5,283 bases of DNA from an uncultured Treponema sp. (lineage in GTDB: Bacteria > Spirochaetota > Spirochaetia > Treponematales > Treponemataceae): assembly GCF_938029485.1 (NCBI RefSeq), contig NZ_CALHGC010000302.1, positions 1 through 5,283 on the forward strand, read 5' to 3'. The position numbers were made by a program, and so were the translations under genes. The notes below the pieces were generated by a model, which made no database searches, was not told where the DNA came from, and was given only the letters and a program-made list of their open reading frames with translations. Each line of letters begins with the position of its first letter. Positions within the stretch are counted from its first letter, which is position 1. This document shows positions 1-5,283 of the stretch, piece after piece.

Positions 1-1
1 A

Positions 2-1063
2 GAAACACTCCATACGGTGTTAGCAAAAACAACATTGCCGGAGCAGCGGGCTGCCGTTGCTTACACACTTGCCTGCGCAGGGCATCTCCCGCCGGACAGA
101 ACGGCACGGTTACTGCAAGAAGCCGCCGGTGAATCGCACGATGCGCTGTATTACCGAATTTTAGGAACATACCGGCTCGGCGGCGCTCAGCTGTTGAAAG
201 ACAGTTTTAACTTTCACAGTGCAAGCAATGGGCAAACGCAATCCGGCAGACGTACACAATCCCCCGGCACACAAGCGCAAGCCGGTGAATCGCACACTCA
301 GGCCGACGCGGGCAAAGCGCAAACAAGCACATTTTCTCCCCAAGAGGCGCGGACGTATATCGACGGCTTGCTTCATTTCGGCTTATACGATATGGTCTAT
401 CCCCGCATTGTTGCCGTGTATCCGTCGATTTCCGCTGAAGAAGCACTACAAATCGCCCGCACGTTGGCTGATGAAGGCCGCTATGCCGACTCGATACGGG
501 TGATCCGCTTCTCGTTAAAAAATCGGGAAGATGCGGCGGCAAGGGAACAGCTTGAACTCTTGTATCCTCGGCCGTGGCTCGAAACCGTATCGAAATATGC
601 CGCCGAATATCGACTGCCGGAATGTCTTTTGTACGCATTGATAAGAAGCGAAAGCTTTTTTCAACCTCAAGTTGTATCAGGGGCAGGCGCCGTCGGTCTT
701 ACGCAGCTGATGCCCGCTACGGCTGCAGATATTGCACGAAAATTAAAGATGACGGATTACAGCCTTACCGATCCCGAAATAAATATCAGATTCGGCGCAT
801 ATTATCTTGCGGAAATGATCCGCCGATCCGATAACCGTATTATGCCCGCCTGCTTCGCCTACAATGCAGGTATCTCACGCGTTCGCGGGTGGCAGAAAAA
901 AGCGCAAGGCCTGCCGGAAGATCTCTTTTTGGAAAGTTTGGAATACGCCGAAACACGGGATTACGGGCGGAAACTATTGTCTGCTGCAGCGGTATACGGA
1001 GCGCTCTATTATGAGGAAGAGCCGGAAGATATTGTGCGGCTCTTTTTTAAGGAACTGTTATGA
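2..1063 (+). CDS. Soluble lytic murein transglycosylase (Slt70-like), 5'-truncated by window edge
   Basis: This enzyme cleaves the MurNAc-GlcNAc bond of peptidoglycan in the periplasm, leaving 1,6-anhydro-MurNAc ends. The frame is open from base 2, and the first possible start (GTG at 17) has no ribosome-binding site, so the gene almost certainly begins upstream. About 353 residues are visible. The N-terminal half is helical and TPR-like, resembling the superhelical domain of Slt enzymes, interrupted by a Gln/Ser/Thr/Gly-rich stretch coded by about 197-337. The C-terminal SLT domain (about 580-1010) has the family motifs in order: the IRSES segment whose Glu (codon 650-652) is the expected catalytic acid, GLTQLMPAT, the AYNAG segment, and an ETRDYGRKL segment typical of the Slt70 group. 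Its stop overlaps the uppP start by four bases, suggesting an operon. The family call is secure. The missing N-terminus means any signal peptide cannot be assessed. Confidence 0.93.
   Translation, partial: ETLHTVLAKTTLPEQRAAVAYTLACAGHLPPDRTARLLQEAAGESHDALYYRILGTYRLGGAQLLKDSFNFHSASNGQTQSGRRTQSPGTQAQAGESHTQADAGKAQTSTFSPQEARTYIDGLLHFGLYDMVYPRIVAVYPSISAEEALQIARTLADEGRYADSIRVIRFSLKNREDAAAREQLELLYPRPWLETVSKYAAEYRLPECLLYALIRSESFFQPQVVSGAGAVGLTQLMPATAADIARKLKMTDYSLTDPEINIRFGAYYLAEMIRRSDNRIMPACFAYNAGISRVRGWQKKAQGLPEDLFLESLEYAETRDYGRKLLSAAAVYGALYYEEEPEDIVRLFFKELL
1049..1054 (+). promoter_or_regulatory. Ribosome-binding site of uppP inside the preceding gene
   Basis: AAGGAA lies five bases before the uppP ATG and within the last codons of the transglycosylase gene. 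Together with the ATGA stop/start overlap (1060-1063), it supports the chosen uppP start and probable translational coupling between the two genes. Confidence 0.7.
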
Positions 1064-1869
1064 CGATTATACAAGCAATTTTTCTCGGCGCCGTTCAAGG
1101 TGTTGCCGAATTTCTTCCTATTTCAAGCTCCGGCCATCTCGCCGTAGCCGAATACTTTTTGGGGCATACCGATGTTCCCATCATTTTTGATATTTTGCTG
1201 CACATTGCCACTCTCGGAGCAGTTTGTATCGTGTTTTACAAACAGATATGGCGGCTTTTAACCGTACTCGGCCGGTTTATTATCAGAAAAAATACGGTAG
1301 AAGACAGTGCAGACCTTAAATTGATCGGAGCGTTGCTCATTTCTACCGTTGTTACCGGCCTTATCGGTATCGTACTAAAAGATGCCGTACAGGCAAAAAA
1401 CATACTGTTTATTGCGGTTTGTTTTATTATTACCGGTATTGTGCTTTTGCTTTCGGCCAAACTGCACCCAAAAAAGGACGTTTCCGTACCGTCCGTACTG
1501 CAAGCGGTGATTATCGGGGCGGCACAAGGCATCGGAGTGCTTCCGGGTATTTCCCGCTCCGGTTCCACCATCGCAGCGGCGCTCTTAACCGGCGTAGACC
1601 GCGAAAAAGCCGGAGAATACTCGTTTCTTCTTTCTATTCCGGCTATTCTTGCCGCGTTTATCTTTGAACTGAAATCAGCCGATACCATAAGCGGTTCAAT
1701 CGGCATCGCAGCACTGATTGCGGGGATGCTGACCTCTTTTATCGTAGGTTTTTTTTCATTGACCTTTTTGCTCAAATTGATAAAAGGGGGAAAGCTCGGC
1801 TTATTCGCATATTATCTTATCCCCGCAGGGATTATATTATTCGGTGCAGTCGGCATTTTTCAACTATAG
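1060..1869 (+). CDS. uppP: Undecaprenyl-diphosphatase UppP (BacA family)
   Basis: This integral membrane phosphatase converts undecaprenyl diphosphate to the monophosphate, recycling the lipid carrier for peptidoglycan and other envelope polymers. Extra copies give bacitracin resistance in other bacteria. The 269 residues match the usual family length of about 265-275. Both signature regions are intact. The first is QGVAEFLPISSSGHL at residues 13-27, with Glu17, the serine cluster 22-24 and His26. The second is PGISRSGST at 162-170, with Arg166 corresponding to the essential Arg174 of E. coli BacA. The first acidic position of the E. coli E-x-x-x-E motif is Gln13 here, a variation known in the family. 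The rest is strongly hydrophobic with several membrane spans. The ATG overlaps the preceding stop and has AAGGAA five bases upstream. No clean terminator follows directly; the palindromic spacer begins four bases after the stop. Confidence 0.97.
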   Translation: MTIIQAIFLGAVQGVAEFLPISSSGHLAVAEYFLGHTDVPIIFDILLHIATLGAVCIVFYKQIWRLLTVLGRFIIRKNTVEDSADLKLIGALLISTVVTGLIGIVLKDAVQAKNILFIAVCFIITGIVLLLSAKLHPKKDVSVPSVLQAVIIGAAQGIGVLPGISRSGSTIAAALLTGVDREKAGEYSFLLSIPAILAAFIFELKSADTISGSIGIAALIAGMLTSFIVGFFSLTFLLKLIKGGKLGLFAYYLIPAGIILFGAVGIFQL

Positions 1870-1909
1870 AGCAGCGGGTAAACGCATCAGGCACTTTTTT
1901 TGGATACCC

Positions 1910-2001
1910 CCGCAGAATAATATAGGCTGTTCAACCAGAGTTGAACCTTTACGGTTCAAATGGTCTCACTGCCTATATTATTCTGCGGAATTTGATTTAT
2001 T
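1910..2001 (+). terminator. Possible weak intrinsic terminator after uppP (inner stem plus T-rich tail)
   Basis: The inner 18-bp stem (1910-1927 with 1971-1988) has a GC-rich base (CCGCAG/CTGCGG) and is followed, after two A, by a T-rich but interrupted tract at 1991-2001 (8 T in 11). This resembles an intrinsic terminator for read-through from uppP. The large 43-base apical region and the interrupted tract make it atypical, so termination is an inference only. Confidence 0.3.
1929..1959 (+). other. Alternative small hairpins at the tip of the palindrome
   Basis: A central TTGAAC (1941-1946) can pair upstream with GTTCAA (1929-1934, six-base loop). Alternatively TTGAACC (1941-1947) pairs downstream with GGTTCAA (1953-1959, five-base loop). 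The two pairings exclude each other. The downstream version has one more base pair and is probably favoured. The alternative pairings are visible in the sequence, but any switching role is speculative. Confidence 0.6.
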
Positions 2002-2029
2002 CTGCCTGATGCGTTTGCCCGCTTATCGG

Positions 2030-2069
2030 AAAAAAATGTGCGAAATTTTATTCCTTAAAATTTCGCACA
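2030..2069 (-). terminator. Terminator-like structure for leftward (minus-strand) transcription
   Basis: Read on the minus strand, the perfect 14-bp stem (2069-2037) is followed immediately by seven T (2036-2030), a textbook intrinsic terminator arrangement. No minus-strand gene lies to its right in this window, so it would stop only antisense transcription arising within ftsK. The geometry is clear; its use as a terminator is inferred. Confidence 0.5.
2037..2069. repeat. Perfect 14-bp hairpin directly upstream of the ftsK ribosome-binding site
   Basis: Arms 2037-2050 and 2056-2069 are perfectly complementary over 14 bp around a five-base loop TTCCT (2051-2055). The outer half of the stem is GC-rich (TGTGCG/CGCACA) and the inner half AT-rich. 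It ends four bases before GGAGG at 2074, so in ftsK mRNA it would sit against the ribosome-binding site and could affect translation or transcript stability. On the plus strand no T-run follows, so it does not look like a plus-strand terminator. Confidence 0.9.
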
Positions 2070-2073
2070 GAGT

Positions 2074-2081
2074 GGAGGGGG
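2074..2081 (+). promoter_or_regulatory. ftsK ribosome-binding site
   Basis: GGAGGGGG lies 11 bases (from the end of the G-run) or 14 bases (from the end of GGAGG) before the ATG at 2093, and three bases less before an in-frame TTG at 2090. The spacing is on the long side, so TTG 2090 is a possible alternative start. The site argues strongly against starts further upstream in the same open frame. Confidence 0.75.
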
Positions 2082-2092
2082 AAATAACATTG

Positions 2093-5000
2093 ATGGGAAA
2101 CCGAGAGAATCGATTTAGAGTTTTAGCGGTCATTTTGAGCGTGCTGTTCTTTTGCGCGGGTATTGTTTTAACGCTTGGTATTTTTTTGCCGCTTGCAGGG
2201 CTTACTTCACCGCACTATGCATTGTTTGCAATGGGGAAGAGGGTCTTTTCCGTGTACGGCTTCTCCTCTTTTTTGATTCCGCTTCTCTTTTTATATGGAG
2301 CTGTGCTGTTGCTTATCCCCGGCTGGTCGCGCGAATCCAAAGCAGTGCTGCTCGGCGTGCCGCTCTATTTTGTTACCGCAATTATCGGCGAGCGAATGAT
2401 CTATGCTTTTGTTCCGTCCGTTTCGATTCCGCTTATCAGGCAATTTATAACCGTTTCAATACTGATTTGTGCATTGCTGCTTGTCTGTTTTGAAATCTTT
2501 TTGATGTTAACGCTGAGTGAAAAACTATCCAGCTATCGCTCTTCTCTACGAAATATTTCTGAAGATGTCCCCGAAGATAATGAAACGGAAGGAGACGATA
2601 CGGACACAGAGGAAGTGTCGGCTTTACCGGAAGATACAACGACCGAAGCATTATCTACGCAGGCACATACGTCGGATACGGATACCGAGGAAACTTCTTT
2701 GCCGAAAGAAGCGGCAGATGAGCTATTGAGTCTGCAGAGGGTGCAACAAGCTCATTCCCAAAAGGTTGACGATATTCCTAAACCGGATGCCGCCGCAGAA
2801 TCGGACGGTATTCCCTGCGAGGCAACCGGAACCGGTATTTCGGACATTGCAGATGCGCAAAGCGAAATACTGCAGCATGAACAAACGCTGCCGGTTCAAC
2901 AGGAAGACAGCGCTGAATCGCCGGCTGCAGAAGAAGAACTTCCGTTACTGGAAAGAGTTGATGATGAAGACTTGAATTCCGAGCTTTCCGAGCAGGAGAT
3001 CGAGGTTACCCCCCCAGAACCGGAAAAGGATACGATATTGATAGGCGAGGAGCCTCTCCCGCTGTCAACCCCGTTATCAGCGGTTATGGATATACAGGAG
3101 AAAAAAAACGAACAGCCGGTATTTGATCCATCCGATCCCAACAACTTGTTTTCCAGCTTGAAGGAAATCACCGCTCCCGTTGACCGTATCAAACAGACAA
3201 GCACTTGCGAAACACAGTCCAATCCGCCGCTGCCGGAAGAAGACGCAGTGGACGGCTCTCAACCGGATATTATTCCGGAAGAAACAATTCAAGAAAACCA
3301 AACTATAACGGCAGCGGGGCCTCAAGCAGAGCCGGAGATGCCGCTTGTCTTTGTAAACGGCGTACCGCTGCCAAACGAACGCTCGGACATACTCGATACC
3401 ATGGTCGTTATCGATTCGGAAAAACCTGAAACTGCGGCCGCGGACATCGGTACCGAAACGCAGGAATCCGATAGTACCATCGATATGGCGAATGCACAGA
3501 TCGGAGATGATGTTGCGGAAACCGATATCGGCGCCGAAACAGCGCTCATACCGGATGAAAATACTGCAGAATTAGGTGTTGCGATTAACGATTTCGATAC
3601 GCGAGATGAGGATAACATTGCAAGCAGCGAAGCCGAAACAGCTGCTGAAAGTGACGAAACGGAAAGTGAAATCGACGAAGAAAGCAGCGTACCGGATGAC
3701 GACGATATGTTCTTGGAAACCGTCAAGCAAACCGTACCGCTCATTCCCGCGAAACCGGCACCTCCCCCGCCGCCGCGGAAAAAATATGCCATCCCGTTTG
3801 ATCTTTTAACGAATTATCCCGACGGCGAATATTGGGTTGTGGACGATGCGACACGGCGGTCGGCGCTGATGCTGAAATCAACCTTTAACGAATTTAAAAT
3901 TGACGTGTCCATCACCGGTATCCGTAAGGGGCCGGTTGTAACGATGTTTGAAATGCTGCCTTCGCCGGGTATCAAACTGTCCAAGATTACTAATCTACAG
4001 GATAATATCGCATTGCGTCTTGCTGCTTCCAGCGTCCGTATTGTCGCACCCATACCGGGAAAACATGCAGTCGGCATCGAAGTTCCCAATAAGAAGCGTT
4101 CGATTGTCAGCTTTCGGGAGCTGATAGAAGCCGATTTGCCGGAAGCCGCTAAAATGGCTATTCCCGTTGCCCTTGGGAAAGATGTAACGGGAAATCCGCA
4201 AGTTCTTGATCTTGCGCAAACGCCGCACCTACTCATTGCCGGTGCGACCGGTTCGGGTAAATCGGTCTGCGTTAATTCGATTATACTGTCGATTCTCTAT
4301 AACCGTCGCCCCGATGAGGTAAAGCTGATTTTGGTCGATCCCAAAATCGTCGAGCTGAAACTCTATAACGATATTGCGCATCTTTTAACCCCCGTTATTA
4401 CCGAACCTAAGCGGGCGTTCCAAGCCTTACAGTATGCGCTCTGCGAAATGGAGCGGCGGTATGCCTTGCTCGACAATATGGGCGTACGCGACATAAAGAC
4501 CTTCAATGCGAAAATAAAATCGGAGCGGATTGCAACGGAAACCCTGCCGTATATCGTTATCATCATCGATGAATTTGCAGACCTTATGGCAACATCCGGT
4601 AAGGAACTTGAAGCTACAGTCGCACGCTTATGCGCAATGAGCCGTGCAGTCGGTATTCATCTGGTGCTTGCGACGCAACGTCCGTCTATCGACGTCATCA
4701 CCGGTTTGATTAAGGCAAATATTCCGAGCAGAATTGCTTTTATGGTTGCATCAAAAACCGATAGCCGAATCATCTTGGACGAGATGGGTGCGGAAAAACT
4801 GCTGGGAAAAGGTGATATGCTGTATGTAAGCGCCGCTCGTCCGTTTCCAACCCGTATGCAGGGAGCCTTTGTTTCCGAACAGGAAGTAGAACGTGTTGTC
4901 GCCTGTGTGAAAGAATACGGCGAACCCGAATATATCGATGAAGAAATCTTTGTCGATGATGATGACGAGCCGTATGATAATGCCGTGTTCTCCGACGATA

Positions 5001-5188
5001 ACGATCCGCTGTATGAGCAAGCATTGGAAATTGTTACCTTTGCAGGAAAGGCTTCCGCTTCATATGTGCAGCGCAAGCTGAAAATCGGCTATAACCGTGC
5101 TGCCCGTCTTATCGAAGAAATGGAGGCGCGCGGTATTGTCGGGCCTGCAAACGGCTCTAAGCCGCGTGAAATCGTCAGACATCCGTAG
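2093..5188 (+). CDS. ftsK: DNA translocase FtsK/SpoIIIE family
   Basis: This septum-anchored ATPase pumps DNA to clear the chromosome from the closing division site. It has about 1031 residues from ATG 2093. The layout is: four membrane segments (about 10-32, 54-76, 84-106, 118-140); an acidic low-complexity linker (about 145-556) ending in five prolines (557-561); an alpha domain from about 565; the RecA-like motor with Walker A GATGSGKS (717-724, Lys723), Walker B IIIDEFADLM (Asp826, Glu827) and LATQRPS (859-865); an acidic bridge (about 945-970); and a gamma winged-helix domain (971-1031), which in the family reads the orienting DNA motifs. All expected motor residues are present. The frame stays open upstream to ATG 1844, inside uppP, but that stretch is the palindrome, and the ribosome-binding site at 2074 favours 2093. 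TTG 2090 is an alternative. Transcription may come from uppP or from an unseen promoter in the gap. Confidence 0.96.
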   Translation: MGNRENRFRVLAVILSVLFFCAGIVLTLGIFLPLAGLTSPHYALFAMGKRVFSVYGFSSFLIPLLFLYGAVLLLIPGWSRESKAVLLGVPLYFVTAIIGERMIYAFVPSVSIPLIRQFITVSILICALLLVCFEIFLMLTLSEKLSSYRSSLRNISEDVPEDNETEGDDTDTEEVSALPEDTTTEALSTQAHTSDTDTEETSLPKEAADELLSLQRVQQAHSQKVDDIPKPDAAAESDGIPCEATGTGISDIADAQSEILQHEQTLPVQQEDSAESPAAEEELPLLERVDDEDLNSELSEQEIEVTPPEPEKDTILIGEEPLPLSTPLSAVMDIQEKKNEQPVFDPSDPNNLFSSLKEITAPVDRIKQTSTCETQSNPPLPEEDAVDGSQPDIIPEETIQENQTITAAGPQAEPEMPLVFVNGVPLPNERSDILDTMVVIDSEKPETAAADIGTETQESDSTIDMANAQIGDDVAETDIGAETALIPDENTAELGVAINDFDTRDEDNIASSEAETAAESDETESEIDEESSVPDDDDMFLETVKQTVPLIPAKPAPPPPPRKKYAIPFDLLTNYPDGEYWVVDDATRRSALMLKSTFNEFKIDVSITGIRKGPVVTMFEMLPSPGIKLSKITNLQDNIALRLAASSVRIVAPIPGKHAVGIEVPNKKRSIVSFRELIEADLPEAAKMAIPVALGKDVTGNPQVLDLAQTPHLLIAGATGSGKSVCVNSIILSILYNRRPDEVKLILVDPKIVELKLYNDIAHLLTPVITEPKRAFQALQYALCEMERRYALLDNMGVRDIKTFNAKIKSERIATETLPYIVIIIDEFADLMATSGKELEATVARLCAMSRAVGIHLVLATQRPSIDVITGLIKANIPSRIAFMVASKTDSRIILDEMGAEKLLGKGDMLYVSAARPFPTRMQGAFVSEQEVERVVACVKEYGEPEYIDEEIFVDDDDEPYDNAVFSDDNDPLYEQALEIVTFAGKASASYVQRKLKIGYNRAARLIEEMEARGIVGPANGSKPREIVRHP
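2525..3775 (+). other. Long acidic low-complexity linker of FtsK
   Basis: About 412 residues (145-556) plus the proline run join the membrane anchor to the motor. The stretch is rich in Glu, Asp, Ser, Thr, Ala and Pro and is probably disordered. It shows loose internal repeats, for example DTDTEE at residues 169 and 195, and a D-I-G-x-E-T unit at 451 and 478. A few less acidic islands stand out, such as the FDPSDPNNLFSSLKEI stretch and the PLVFVNGVPLP stretch. FtsK linkers vary greatly between bacteria and in E. coli contact other division proteins; any partner here is unknown. Confidence 0.8.
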
Positions 5189-5262
5189 CATATCGGACAA
5201 ACGCGTTGCGCCATCACTTTAAATAGCAGTTATGCCGATACTGAATAGAGGAGGGCTTTATT
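5189..5262 (+). other. Short spacer between ftsK and the next gene
   Basis: These 74 bases hold no gene and no convincing terminator. The only symmetry I see is TATCGG (5191-5196) with CCGATA (5235-5240), six bases on each side of a 38-base loop, and an eight-base palindrome AACGCGTT (5200-5207). There is no T-run after either. No clear promoter was recognised, so the downstream gene may be co-transcribed with ftsK. Confidence 0.5.
5249..5255 (+). promoter_or_regulatory. Strong ribosome-binding site for the gene at 5263
   Basis: AGGAGGG is followed by a seven-base spacer and ATG at 5263. This near-consensus site with ideal spacing is the main evidence that a real gene starts there. Confidence 0.8.
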
Positions 5263-5283
5263 ATGAATGCATTTTTTCTTTTC
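5263..5283 (+). CDS. Start of an unidentified gene, truncated by the window edge
   Basis: Only seven codons are visible (M-N-A-F-F-L-F), preceded by a near-ideal ribosome-binding site. The strongly hydrophobic beginning could be the start of a signal peptide or membrane segment, which would suit an exported envelope protein, but seven residues cannot identify a family. It lies 74 bases after ftsK on the same strand and may share its transcript. Confidence 0.65.

Larger units (their letters stand above)
1873..2023. repeat. Two-tier imperfect palindrome (nested inverted repeats) between uppP and ftsK
   Basis: The outer arms 1873-1893 and 2003-2023 pair over 21 positions with a single T-G (U-G in RNA) wobble at 1879/2017. 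The inner arms 1910-1927 and 1971-1988 are perfectly complementary over 18 bp. Between the tiers lie unpaired segments: 1894-1909, with a run of seven T, and the AT-rich 1989-2002. The 43-base apical region 1928-1970 holds smaller hairpins. As RNA this would fold into one long rod; as DNA it could extrude a cruciform. It may be an interspersed miniature repeat, an mRNA processing or stability element, or partly a terminator. I found no convincing flanking target-site duplication. The structure is seen directly; its role is unknown. Confidence 0.9.

Noticed and set aside
1236..1775. Long minus-strand open frame opposite uppP
   Set aside because: It is a shadow of the real uppP gene; it has no recognisable family features, and the plus strand carries intact UppP motifs.
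1895..1901. T7 tract after uppP as a simple terminator
   Set aside because: I see no local hairpin directly before it; the preceding sequence pairs with 2003-2023 more than 100 bases downstream.
1941..1965. GGTTCAAAT resembling a tRNA T-loop
   Set aside because: The bases around it do not form the acceptor, D and anticodon arms of a tRNA. The match is explained by the small hairpin at the palindrome tip.
1865..2030. Insertion sequence or classical MITE with target-site duplication
   Set aside because: There is no transposase, and no clear direct duplication next to the outer arms. A MITE-like origin remains possible but cannot be shown from one copy.
1870..2036. A sigma-70 promoter for ftsK
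   Set aside because: TATATT and similar AT-rich boxes occur, for example at 1974, but none has a credible -35 box at 16-18 bases. The AT-rich parts are already explained as palindrome arms.
1844..2092. Upstream extension of ftsK as coding sequence
   Set aside because: It lies across inverted repeats, overlaps uppP, and its start codons lack ribosome-binding sites, whereas GGAGGGGG lies just ahead of 2093.
3322..3792. Serine-rich minus-strand open frame opposite the ftsK linker
   Set aside because: The Ser/Ala bias is the antisense reading of Glu/Asp/Ala-rich codons; it shows no ribosome-binding site or domain.
5189..5262. Terminator after ftsK
   Set aside because: The only inverted repeat is six bases around a 38-base loop with no T-run after it.

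Overview
The window holds a compact block of envelope and cell-division genes, all on the plus strand. The base composition is moderate, near 50% GC by eye. The style of the FtsK-type protein (four-helix membrane anchor, very long acidic linker, conserved motor) and the gene content suggest a spirochaete, most likely a Treponema of the oral or host-associated kind. That assignment comes from recognising protein style, not from a database search.

Layout: (1) 2-1063, the 3' part of a soluble lytic murein transglycosylase (Slt70-like) that enters from the left edge. (2) 1060-1869, uppP, undecaprenyl-diphosphatase, overlapping the previous gene by four bases (ATGA) and so probably translationally coupled. 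(3) 1870-2092, a 223-bp gap dominated by inverted repeats: a two-tier palindrome of about 150 bp (1873-2023), then a separate perfect 14-bp hairpin (2037-2069) lying four bases ahead of the ftsK ribosome-binding site. (4) 2093-5188, ftsK, a complete DNA translocase of about 1031 residues. (5) 5189-5262, a short spacer with no convincing terminator but a strong ribosome-binding site. (6) 5263-5283, the first seven codons of another plus-strand gene that runs off the right edge.

The transglycosylase cuts peptidoglycan strands, UppP recycles the lipid carrier used to build them, and FtsK couples septum formation to chromosome segregation. The neighbourhood therefore fits cell-wall turnover and division.

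The protein genes are ordinary housekeeping genes with intact motifs. I do not see a new multi-gene system. The one region not explained by genes is the structured uppP-ftsK gap. It could be a repeat element, an RNA control element for ftsK, a transcription terminator or terminators, or a combination. Secondary curiosities are a low-complexity insert with a 15-bp direct repeat in the transglycosylase, and a linker of about 410 residues in FtsK.
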